A stretch of DNA of 64,000 bases. Origin: Agrococcus jejuensis (GTDB lineage: Bacteria; Actinomycetota; Actinomycetes; Actinomycetales; Microbacteriaceae). The position numbers and the translations under genes are program-made. Below, one piece after another: positions 1-7,900 of this stretch; the first letter of the stretch is position 1; each line of letters starts with the position of its first letter. A model generated the notes under the pieces. That model made no database searches, was not told where the DNA came from, and saw only the letters and a list, made by a program, of their open reading frames with translations. The stretch spans positions 2,790,001-2,854,000 of the forward strand of contig NZ_LT629695.1 of assembly GCF_900099705.1 (NCBI RefSeq). Reading direction: 5' to 3'.

Positions 1-15
1 CCGCAGGAGCCTCCG

Positions 16-318
16 ATGCACCGACTCGTCGTCCTCTACCCGCAGCCGATCGATCCCGCCGCCTTCGCCGACCACTACGTGTCGACGCATCTGCCGCTCG
101 CCGACCGGCTGCCCGGACTCCTCGCATCCCGATACAGCCTCGAGGTGCACGGCGAGGGCAGCCCGTACTTCGCGGTGTTCGAGGCTGACTTCGCCGACCC
201 CGCCGCGATGGCCGCCGCCATGGCATCGCCGGAGGGGCAGGCGGTCGCAGCCGACGTGCCGAGCTATGCGACAGGCGGCGCGGTCGTCATCGACTATCCG
301 GTGACCGAGCGGACGTAG
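16..318 (+). CDS. EthD-family small protein
   Basis: A 100-residue protein of the EthD/dimeric alpha-beta barrel fold. The pattern is an N-terminal beta strand (MHRLVVLYPQP), a helix with DHYVSTHLPLADRLPGL, and a hydrophobic last strand (GGAVVIDYP). EthD proteins are small ferredoxin-fold dimers often found beside oxidative degradation genes, but their reaction is usually unknown, and no partner oxygenase is visible here. The ATG is preceded at a good distance by GCAGGAG. It converges on the MFS gene 39 bases downstream. The family call is from fold-like pattern only; the biochemical role is not inferable. Confidence 0.75.
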   Translation: MHRLVVLYPQPIDPAAFADHYVSTHLPLADRLPGLLASRYSLEVHGEGSPYFAVFEADFADPAAMAAAMASPEGQAVAADVPSYATGGAVVIDYPVTERT

Positions 319-357
319 CCGCACCATCCGGCAGCGACCAAGCGCCGCTCGCTCGGC

Positions 358-1659
358 TCACGAGCCGACGACCGTCGAGGTGGCTGCGGGCGACGCTGCG
401 AGGCTGGTCGCATCGACCGTCGCACCCGGGTGCCGCGCCGCATCCACGATGTGCGCCCGCAGCACGACGACGATCGCGACGACCATGATCGCGGCGCCGA
501 GCCAGTAGGGGGCGGCGTGGCTGACGCCGGCGTAGAGCGCGCCGGCGACCAGCGGGGCGATGGCGCCCATCGCGGCGCTCACCGACTGCGTCGAGCCGCC
601 GAGCCATCCCTGCTCGTCGTCGGCGACGGCGTTCGACATCGCGCCGTCCATCGTCGCCTGCGATGCGCCCTGGCCGGCCGCGAGGGCGAGGGCGCCGAGG
701 ATGAAGAGCCACGGCTCCGACACCGCCGAGGCGACGATCGCGAGGGCGGCGAGGCCGAGCGTCTGCGCGACGATGCCGGCGACGATGACGCCGCGCTCGC
801 CCATGCGCGGCAGCAGCAGGCCCAGCAGCACGCCCTGCACGACGATGTCGATGATGCCGACGGAGGCGATGAGCAGGCCGATGGCCGTCGGGCCCCACGA
901 GATCGCGTCGAGCGCGAGCACCGAGAAGTTGTTGACGAAGAAGCCGAACGGCAGCGCCAGCAGCGCGAACGCGAGCATCAGGCCGCGCAGCTCGGGGCGG
1001 CGGAACGCCATCGACACGGCGGCGAGCGGGTGCACGTCGCGCAGCGCGATGCGCTCGATGCGCTTCGCGGCGGGCAGCGACTCGGGCAGCAGCACGAGGC
1101 TCAGGATGGCGATGACGAGCGAGATGCCTGCGGTGACGAGCACGGGCAGCTGCACGCTCACGGCGGCGAGCAGGCCGCCGACGGCGGGGCCGACCATGGT
1201 GCCGATGCCGGCGAGGGCGCCGAGGAGGCCGAAGCGCTTCGCGCGGTCCTCGGGCTTCGTGATGTCGGCGAGGTAGGCGAAGAGGGCGGGGAGGTCGCCG
1301 GCGGTGAGCCCCTGCACGATGCGGGCGAGCAGCAGCACCCACAGCGAGCCGCCGAGGCCGAAGAGCGTCATCGAGAACGCGGCGCCGAAGGCGGCGACGA
1401 CGATGACGGGGCGGCGGCCGAAGCGGTCGGACAGGCGGCCGAGGAAGGGTGCGACGAGGAATGCGCAGAGGCCGTTGACGGCCTCGAGCACGCCGACCCA
1501 CACGGCGAGCTCGTCCTCGCCGCCGACGTGCTCGAGCACGACGAAGGGGAGCACGGGCAGCACGACCGTCATGCCGGCGGTCGTGAGCGTGGTGAGCACG
1601 ATGAGCATGGCCCAGGCGCGGCGGGCGTCGCGCGGGGCGAGGGTCTGAGGTGAAGTCAC
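358..1659 (-). CDS. MFS exporter, Tet-like (DHA1) family
   Basis: A 433-residue protein with about 12 hydrophobic segments. It has the MFS motif A between helices 2 and 3 (FLGRLSDRFGRRPV) and a proline/glycine-rich helix 5 stretch (GIGTMVGPAVGGLLA) typical of drug/H+ antiporters, so it is probably a plasma-membrane proton-driven exporter; the substrate is unknown. Translation most likely begins at GTG 1659, because a TTGACA-16-TACAGT promoter ends only six bases before it, implying a leaderless mRNA. It is divergent from a TetR gene, and a perfect inverted repeat covers its -10 box, so repression by that TetR is likely. The Tet(A)-like label is by motif, not proof of tetracycline transport. 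Confidence 0.9.
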   Translation of the reverse strand: MTSPQTLAPRDARRAWAMLIVLTTLTTAGMTVVLPVLPFVVLEHVGGEDELAVWVGVLEAVNGLCAFLVAPFLGRLSDRFGRRPVIVVAAFGAAFSMTLFGLGGSLWVLLLARIVQGLTAGDLPALFAYLADITKPEDRAKRFGLLGALAGIGTMVGPAVGGLLAAVSVQLPVLVTAGISLVIAILSLVLLPESLPAAKRIERIALRDVHPLAAVSMAFRRPELRGLMLAFALLALPFGFFVNNFSVLALDAISWGPTAIGLLIASVGIIDIVVQGVLLGLLLPRMGERGVIVAGIVAQTLGLAALAIVASAVSEPWLFILGALALAAGQGASQATMDGAMSNAVADDEQGWLGGSTQSVSAAMGAIAPLVAGALYAGVSHAAPYWLGAAIMVVAIVVVLRAHIVDAARHPGATVDATSLAASPAATSTVVGS

Positions 1660-1663
1660 GCCA

Positions 1664-1684
1664 AAACTGTACTCACTACAGTTT
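1664..1684. promoter_or_regulatory. TetR operator candidate
   Basis: Perfect 8-bp inverted arms AAACTGTA and TACAGTTT separated by five bases (CTCAC). The site lies between the divergent MFS and TetR genes and overlaps the MFS -10 hexamer, the expected place for a TetR-family dimer to block transcription. Confidence 0.75.
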
Positions 1685-1693
1685 CGGTGTCAA
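1666..1693 (-). promoter_or_regulatory. promoter of the MFS gene
   Basis: Reading on the minus strand: TTGACA (1693-1688), 16-base spacer, TACAGT (1671-1666), then six bases to GTG 1659. The -35 is a perfect consensus, rare in this window. Confidence 0.7.
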
Positions 1694-1716
1694 GTCATGA
1701 ATGGAGCGAATTCGGA

Positions 1717-1722
1717 TAGGGT
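1717..1722 (+). promoter_or_regulatory. -10 box of tetR
   Basis: TAGGGT followed by six bases and ATG 1729; no Shine-Dalgarno fits in the gap. This favours ATG 1729 over the in-frame GTG at 1723. Confidence 0.6.
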
Positions 1723-1728
1723 GTGCGC

Positions 1729-2322
1729 ATGAGCACGACGGAGCCCCTCGGCAGGCGCGAGCGCAAGAAGGCAGCCACCCGCAAGGCGATCTCCGACATG
1801 GCGACGCTCATGTTCATGGAGCACGGCTTCGACGCCGTGAGCGTCAAGCAGGTCGCCGACGCGGCCGACGTGTCGCCGACGACGGTCTTCGCGCACTTCC
1901 CGCAGAAGGAGGCGCTCGTCTTCGACGAGGACGACGAGCAGCGCGAGCAGCTCGTGACCGCCGTGCGCGAGCGCGAGCCGGGCACGAGCATCCACGACGC
2001 CCTGCGCGCCTTCTACGACCGCGAGATCCGCATCAACCTCGACGAGCACCGCGACGAGGGCACGAAGCGGTTCCTCGCGCTGCTCGACGAGACGCCCGCG
2101 CTGCGCGACTACGGCGCGCGCATGTGGCTGCGGCACGAGGACGCGCTCGCCGACGTCATCGCCGACGAGCTGGGGGCGGATGCGCCGAGCCCCGCCGTGC
2201 GCGTGTACGCACGCTTCGTGCTGCAGATGCAGACGCTCGTCTCGGCCGCCGACGATCCGCTCGCGGTGCTCGCCGCCGGCTTCGACCTGCTCGCGCCGGG
2301 CTGGGCGGCCGTCGAGGGCTGA
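1729..2322 (+). CDS. TetR-family transcriptional regulator
   Basis: A 197-residue regulator with an N-terminal TetR HTH (about residues 15-60). It includes the spans MATLMFMEHGFDAVSVKQVA and VSPTTVFAHFPQKEALVFDE, the latter being the recognition helix and the conserved F-x-x-K-E segment. The C-terminal two thirds are a ligand-binding helical bundle with no recognisable ligand. It is divergent from the MFS exporter and shares a 45-base control region holding an inverted repeat, so it most likely represses the exporter and possibly itself. Its stop lies three bases from the stop of gatD on the other strand. The chosen start is ATG 1729, set by the TAGGGT hexamer six bases upstream. Confidence 0.9.
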   Translation: MSTTEPLGRRERKKAATRKAISDMATLMFMEHGFDAVSVKQVADAADVSPTTVFAHFPQKEALVFDEDDEQREQLVTAVREREPGTSIHDALRAFYDREIRINLDEHRDEGTKRFLALLDETPALRDYGARMWLRHEDALADVIADELGADAPSPAVRVYARFVLQMQTLVSAADDPLAVLAAGFDLLAPGWAAVEG

Positions 2323-2325
2323 CGG

Positions 2326-3039
2326 TCAGCGAGGGCGCTTCGCCGCCACCTCGGCGGCCTGCAGCGCGAGCGCGTCGTCGAGCGGCGCGAGCTCGCCCGA
2401 GTCGCCGCGGCGCTCGAGCGCGCGGCGCAGCAGCTCGTCGGCGAACCGCGGCGACTTCGCGAGCACGGGCCCGTGCAGGTACGTGCCGAACACGTTGCCC
2501 TGCACGCATCCCTCGGTCGAGTCCTGCCCGTCGTTCCCGCGGCCGGGCACCGTGCGCGCGAGGGGCGTCGCGGCGGAGCCGAGCGTCGTGAGGCCCGAGT
2601 GGTTCTCGTAGCCCACGAGGCGACCCCAGTCGGAGTCGACGGCGTGGTTGCCGATGAGGCGCGTGTCCGAGCCGTTCGTCACGACGTCGAGCACGCCGAC
2701 GCCGGCGATGCGCGCGCCGCCGATGGTGTTGAACTCGTGGCCGAGCAGCTGGTACGCGCCGCAGATCGCGAGCATGACGACGCCGTCGTCGGCCGCCGCG
2801 CGCAGGTCGGCGCCGCGGCGCTGGAAGTCCTCGCCGATCTCGCCCTGCGCCGCATCCTGGCCGCCACCGCCGAGGATGAGGTCGACATCGGTCGGCAGCG
2901 CATCGCCGACGCCCACGGGCACGATCTCGACGGGCAGGTCGCGCCACTCGAGGCGCTTGCGCAGCACCACGACGTTGCCGGTGTCGCCGTAGATGTTCAT
3001 CTCGTGCGGGTACAGGTGCACGATGCGCAGCGGCGTCAT
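2326..3039 (-). CDS. gatD: Lipid II isoglutaminyl synthase, glutamine amidotransferase subunit
   Basis: A 237-residue class I glutamine amidotransferase of the CobB/CobQ type. GatD supplies ammonia to MurT for amidation of the D-Glu of lipid II to D-iso-Gln in peptidoglycan synthesis, in the cytoplasm. The nucleophile Cys sits in MLAICGAYQLLGHEF (near residue 96). The C-terminal His lies in GTYLHGPVLAKSP, and the N-terminus MTPLRIVHLYPHEMNIYGDT is characteristic of GatD. Its ATG overlaps the murT stop (ATGA), so it is translationally coupled to murT, as expected for subunits of one heterodimer. It ends tail-to-tail with the TetR gene. Confidence 0.95.
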   Translation of the reverse strand: MTPLRIVHLYPHEMNIYGDTGNVVVLRKRLEWRDLPVEIVPVGVGDALPTDVDLILGGGGQDAAQGEIGEDFQRRGADLRAAADDGVVMLAICGAYQLLGHEFNTIGGARIAGVGVLDVVTNGSDTRLIGNHAVDSDWGRLVGYENHSGLTTLGSAATPLARTVPGRGNDGQDSTEGCVQGNVFGTYLHGPVLAKSPRFADELLRRALERRGDSGELAPLDDALALQAAEVAAKRPR

Positions 3040-4298
3040 GCGCGCACCTCCTTCGCGCGGGCGACGAGGTGCCGGTGCAGGCCCCACATCGCGGTGTAGG
3101 TCGAGAAGATCAGCAGGCGCTCGCCCGGGGCCGTCGCGGCGAGCGCGCGGTCGACGGCCGGCGCGAGGGCGGCGTCGACCGCGGCAGCCTCGACGCCGTC
3201 GTAGCGCAGGCGCACGGCCATGTCGGCGGCGCGCACGCCGGCGGTCGACACGGGCACGCCATCGGCAAGGCCCGTGAAGTCGACGTCCCACAGCCACGAC
3301 ACGTCGCGGCCGTCGGCGTCGTCGTCGTTGATGACGATGCAGATGCGCGCCGGGTCCTCGACGCGGGCGGCGGCGAGCGACTGGCGGAAGCCGGCCGGGT
3401 TCTTCACGAGGTGCAGCGACACGTCGCGCCCGTCGATCTCGAACGACTGGCCGCGCCCGAAGGCGGGCTCGACGGCGCGCAGGCCGCGGAAGATCTCGTC
3501 GGGCGTGAGGTCGAACGTGCTCGCGATCGCCGCGGCGGCCGTGGCGTTCTGCGCGTTGTGGGCGCCGGATGCGCGCAGCGGGAAGGTCTGCTGCGTCTCG
3601 CCGATGCGGATGGTCGTGGCCTGCGCATCCCACGCCACGAGCTCGGCGGCGGCGCCGTCGGAGGCGCGGGCTGCGCGCGAGGCGCCGCCGTAGAGCTCCT
3701 CGTCGGTGGGGAAGAGGTGCCGCAGCTCCTCGGCGACCTGGTACCAGACGGGCTCGGCGTCGATCGTGCCTGCGATGGCCGCGATGCGGGCGTCGTCGCG
3801 GTTGAGGCCGACGGCGACGGTCGCGGCGCTCGCGACCTTCTGCAGCAGTCGCGCGGTGTGGTCGATCTCGCCGAAGCGGTCGAGCTGGTCGCGCATGACG
3901 TTGAGCAGCAGCACGCGCTCGGGCTCGTACCGCTCGACAAAGCGCACGGCGTGGGCCTCGTCGAGCTCGAAGACGGCGACGTCGGCGTCGAGCCGGCCGG
4001 TCCACGTCGACGACGAGACGGCGGCGCCGATCGTGCCGCGCACGAAGTTCGAGCCCGTGTCGTTCGTGAGCACGCGGAACCGCTCGGCGAGGATCGCGGC
4101 GACCATCTTCGTCGTCGTCGTCTTGCCGTTCGTGCCCGACACGACGACGACGCCGTGCGGCAGCGCGGCGAGGGTCTTCGCGAGGTACTGCGGGAACAGC
4201 CGCTCGACGACGAGGCCGGGCAGCGCGTTGCCGCTGCGGCCCAGCAGTCGGAGGCCCGCGAGGGCGAGCTTGCCGGTCACCACGGGGAGCATCGCCAT
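3036..4298 (-). CDS. murT: Lipid II isoglutaminyl synthase, Mur-ligase subunit MurT
   Basis: A 420-residue Mur-ligase-like ATP-dependent amidase partner of GatD. Visible parts: the ATP-binding loop VVSGTNGKTTTTKM (about residues 51-64), the central-domain motif LLLNVMRDQLDRFGEID, and the C-terminal DUF1727 region with ADGRDVSWLWDVDF. Only one cysteine is present (ARICIVIND), so the Cys4 zinc ribbon described in some MurT proteins is absent. Start: ATG 4298 (ATG 4292 is also in frame), preceded by TAGACT eight bases upstream. Those first three bases are the stop codon of the upstream gene on the same strand. Forms an operon with gatD. Confidence 0.93.
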   Translation of the reverse strand: MAMLPVVTGKLALAGLRLLGRSGNALPGLVVERLFPQYLAKTLAALPHGVVVVSGTNGKTTTTKMVAAILAERFRVLTNDTGSNFVRGTIGAAVSSSTWTGRLDADVAVFELDEAHAVRFVERYEPERVLLLNVMRDQLDRFGEIDHTARLLQKVASAATVAVGLNRDDARIAAIAGTIDAEPVWYQVAEELRHLFPTDEELYGGASRAARASDGAAAELVAWDAQATTIRIGETQQTFPLRASGAHNAQNATAAAAIASTFDLTPDEIFRGLRAVEPAFGRGQSFEIDGRDVSLHLVKNPAGFRQSLAAARVEDPARICIVINDDDADGRDVSWLWDVDFTGLADGVPVSTAGVRAADMAVRLRYDGVEAAAVDAALAPAVDRALAATAPGERLLIFSTYTAMWGLHRHLVARAKEVRA

Positions 4299-4306
4299 GG
4301 TGCTCG

Positions 4307-4312
4307 AGTCTA
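4307..4312 (-). promoter_or_regulatory. -10 box of murT
   Basis: TAGACT eight bases before ATG 4298. Its TAG is simultaneously the stop codon of the upstream membrane-protein gene. Confidence 0.6.
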
Positions 4313-4780
4313 CGAGGGCTCGGCGGGGTCTCCTGCGGCGCTCGGCTGCGCGTCGCGTGCCCGATGCAGCGCCGGCACGACCGCGAAGGCTGCGACGAGC
4401 GTCGCGGCACCGGCGAGCAAGGCGTGGTCGAGGTAGACGACGCCCTGCGCGAGCCCGATGACGAGCACGGCCGCGGCGTTGACGACGACGCCGATGGCGC
4501 ACGCGACGAGCACCGCGACGCGACCCGGCCGTGGCCGACCGCGCCGGGCGCGCATGCCGAGCACGACGAGCGCGACGATCCACGCGCCGAGGCCGACGTC
4601 CATGAAGAGGAACAGCAGGCGCGCGCCCTCGAGGAACCCGGCGAGGCGGTCGTCGAGCACCACGGCATGCCACGCGGTGAGCAGCACGAGCGCCCCGACG
4701 ATCGTGAGCACGACGTCGAGCGCGAGCGTGGTCGCGTGCCGCCGCGTCATGCCGGCGGCGTCGCTCGGAGAGGTCGCCAT
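4310..4780 (-). CDS. Small four-helix membrane protein
   Basis: A 156-residue protein that I do not recognise by family. Four hydrophobic segments are evident: ALDVVLTIVGALVLLTAW, LFLFMDVGLGAWIVALVVLG, VLVACAIGVVVNAAAVLVIG and LLAGAATLVAAFAVVPAL, so it is an integral membrane protein. The N-terminal 25 residues and the C-terminal tail are polar. It lies upstream of murT-gatD on the same strand with a separate TAGACT box eight bases before its own ATG, an arrangement copied at murT. A cell-envelope role is only a guess from position. Confidence 0.7.
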   Translation of the reverse strand: MATSPSDAAGMTRRHATTLALDVVLTIVGALVLLTAWHAVVLDDRLAGFLEGARLLFLFMDVGLGAWIVALVVLGMRARRGRPRPGRVAVLVACAIGVVVNAAAVLVIGLAQGVVYLDHALLAGAATLVAAFAVVPALHRARDAQPSAAGDPAEPS

Positions 4781-4788
4781 GGATGCCG

Positions 4789-4794
4789 AGTCTA
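4789..4794 (-). promoter_or_regulatory. -10 box of the four-helix protein gene
   Basis: TAGACT eight bases before ATG 4780. Both sequence and spacing are the same as at murT. Confidence 0.6.
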
Positions 4795-4821
4795 CGAACG
4801 CACGCTCGTCGTCCCGCCGTT

Positions 4822-4908
4822 GACGATGTGCGTTTTGCAGGCGATCCGGGGTGGCAGAGGGGTATCTTCCCTCCGACCCCCACGATCGCCTGCAAAACGC
4901 ACATCGTC
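4822..4908. repeat. Extended hairpin repeat, copy A
   Basis: Two perfect 25-bp inverted arms (4822-4846 and 4884-4908; inner part GCGTTTTGCAGGCGATC) enclose a 37-base centre. That centre itself contains a smaller hairpin (GGGG...AGAGGG / CCCTCC...CCCC). The centre sequence GGCAGAGGGGTATCTTCCC recurs in copy C. It lies between the divergent membrane-protein and NRPS genes. Confidence 0.85.
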
Positions 4909-4992
4909 GACGCGCGCACTGCCCACATGGACGGCAGATGACCGGCAGGTGACCGGGCGGATTCGCGCTCGCGCGTGGGGAAGGATGGGCAC

Positions 4993-7900
4993 GTGAGCAG
5001 CCCGAGCATCCCCGACGCGTTCCTCGCCTCGCACCTCGCGGCACCCGAGCGCACGCTCGCCGACGTCGTCGCGGCGACGGCCGAGGCGCATCCCGACGCG
5101 CTCGCGCTCGACAACGGCTCCGAGCAGCTCACGTACGCCGAGCTCGTCGACGCGGCGCAGGCGTTCGCCGACCGGCTCGCCGAGCAGGGCGTGGGCCGCG
5201 GCGACCGCGTGGGCATCCGCATCTCGTCGGGCACGACCGACCTGTACGTCGCGATCCTCGGCACGCTGCTCGGCGGCGCCGCCTACGTGCCGGTGGATGC
5301 CGACGACCCCGACGAGCGCGCCGCGACCGTCTTCGGCGAGGCGGCCGTGCAGGCCGTCGCGGCGACGGGCCTCGAGGTCGCGCTCACCGAGCACGCGCGC
5401 GGCGACGGTCCGCGCGACGTCGCGCCCCCGACGCCCGACGACGACGCGTGGATCATCTTCACCTCCGGCTCGACGGGCACGCCGAAGGGCGTCGCGGTGA
5501 CGCACCGCTCGGCGGCCGCGTTCGTCGACGCCGAGTCGCGCCTCTTCCTGCAGCACGAGCCCATCGGTCCGCACGACCGCGTCATGGCGGGCCTCTCGGT
5601 CGCGTTCGACGCGTCGTGCGAGGAGATGTGGCTCGCGTGGGCGCACGGCGCGTGCCTCGTGCCCGCGCCGCGCTCGCTCGTGCGGTCGGGGGTCGACGTG
5701 GCGCCGTGGCTCGTCGCGAACGGCCTCACGATCGTGTCGACGGTGCCGACGCTCGTGTCGCTGTGGCCCATCCAGTCGCTGGATGCGGTGCGCATGGTCA
5801 TCCTCGGCGGCGAGGCCCTGCCGCCCGAGCTCGGCCAGCGTCTGCAGCGCCCCGGTCGCGAGGTGTGGAACACGTACGGCCCCACCGAGGCGACCGTCGT
5901 CGCGTGCGCTGCGCTCGTCGACGGCACGGATCCCGTGCGCATCGGCCTGCCGCTCGACGGCTGGGACCTCGCGGTCGTGGATGCCGACGGCCAGCCCGTC
6001 GGGGTGGGGGAGACGGGCGAGCTCGTCATCGGCGGCGTCGGCCTCGCCCGCTACCTCGACGCCGCGAAGGACGCCGAGAAGTACGCGCCCATGCCCACGC
6101 TCGGCTGGCAGCGCGCGTACCGCTCGGGCGACGTCGTGCGCAACGACCCCGCGGGCCTCGTGTTCGGCGGCCGCGCCGACGACCAGATCAAGCTCGGCGG
6201 CCGCCGCATCGAGCTGGGCGAGATCGACGGCCAGCTGCTGCGCGTGCCCGGCGTCGTCGGTGCTGCCGCGGCGGTGCGCTCGACGTCGGTCGGCAGCCAG
6301 GTGCTCGTCGGCTACGTCACGGTCGACGAGACGTACGACGCCGGCGTCGCCATGACGCTGCTGCGCGAGCGCATGCCGGCCGCGCTCGTGCCGCGCCTCG
6401 CGATCGTCGACGACCTGCCCACGCGCACGTCGGGCAAGGTCGACCGGGATGCGCTGCCCTGGCCGCTGCCGTCGGCCGCCGCCGCGCACGACGGCTGGAG
6501 CGAGACGCAGACCTGGATCGCCGCCATCTGGCGCGACGTGCTCGCCGCCGACCCCGAGCGGCTCGCCGCCGACTTCTTCGACCTCGGCGGCGGCTCGCTC
6601 ACCGCCGCCCAGGCCGTGGGCCGCATCCGCGAGCGCCACCCGGAGGTCGTCGTCGGCGACCTGTACCAGCACTCCACGGTCGGCGACCTCGCGGGCCACC
6701 TCGACTCGCTCGGCGCCTCCGCCGCGCGCACGAACGCCGAGACCCACCCCATCCGCCCGCGCACGCAGGTGGCGCAGGCGCTCGCCGCCTACCCGCTGCA
6801 CGCGCTCGCCGGCGCGCGGTGGATCGCGTGGCTGCTGCTCGCGAGCGCGCTGCTGCATCCGCTCGCCGCCTGGCTGCCCGCGCCGCCGTGGCCGCTCGTC
6901 GTCGTGCTGGTCGCCGTGTTCGTCGCCCCGCCCGGGCGCATGCTGCTCGCCGCGTCGATCATCCGCGTCGCGCTGCGCGGCGTCACGCCCGGCACGTACC
7001 CGCGCGGCGGTCGCGTGCACCTGCGCATCTGGCTCGCCGAGCAGGTGCAGTCGCAGCTCGCCGCGACGTCGCTCGCGGGCGCCGCGTTCATGCCCTGGTA
7101 CGCGCGCCTGCTGGGCGCGAGCGTCGGCCGCGACGTGCAGCTGCACGCGCTGCCGCCCGTCACGGGTCTCCTGCGCCTCGCGCGCGGCGCCTCCGTCGAG
7201 TCGGAGGTCGACCTCTCGGGCACGTGGATCGACGGCGACGTCGTGCACGTCGGTGCCGTGCGCATCGGGCGGGATGCGCGCATCGGCGCCCGCTCGACGC
7301 TCGGCCCCGGCGCGCGCGTCGCGGCCGGTGCGGAGGTCGCGCCCGGCTCGTTCGTCGGCGACCGCGTGAAGCCCGGCGCGCTCGTGTCGGGCTCGCCCGC
7401 GGTGCGCGTGGGCAAGGCGCGTGGCGCGTGGGAGGGCCGGCACGCGCCCGGGCCGCGCCGCTGGGCCGCGATCTATGCGCTCTCGGGCGTGCTCGTCGCC
7501 GGGCTGCCGTGGATCGCCGCCGCGATCGGCGCACTCGTGGCGCTGCCGGCGCTGCTCGACGCCGAGTCCGCCGCGGATGCCGTGCTCGCCGCGGCGCCGT
7601 GGCTGCCCGTCGCCGCGGTCGTCGGCTACGTCGCGCTCATGCTGCTCGTGCTCGTGATCGTGCGGCTCGCGGCGCTCGCGATCCGCCAGGGTCCCGTGCC
7701 CGTGCGCTCGGCGGCGGGCCTCGCCGCATGGCTCACCGTGCGCGTGCTCGACGACGCCCGCGCGTGGCTCTACCCGCTCTACGCGGGCGCGCTCACGCCG
7801 TGGTGGCTGCGCGCGCTCGGCGCGAAGGTCGGCCGCGGCGTCGAGGCCTCGACCGTCGTGATGATCCCGTCGCTCACCGAGATCGGCGACGAGGTCTTCC

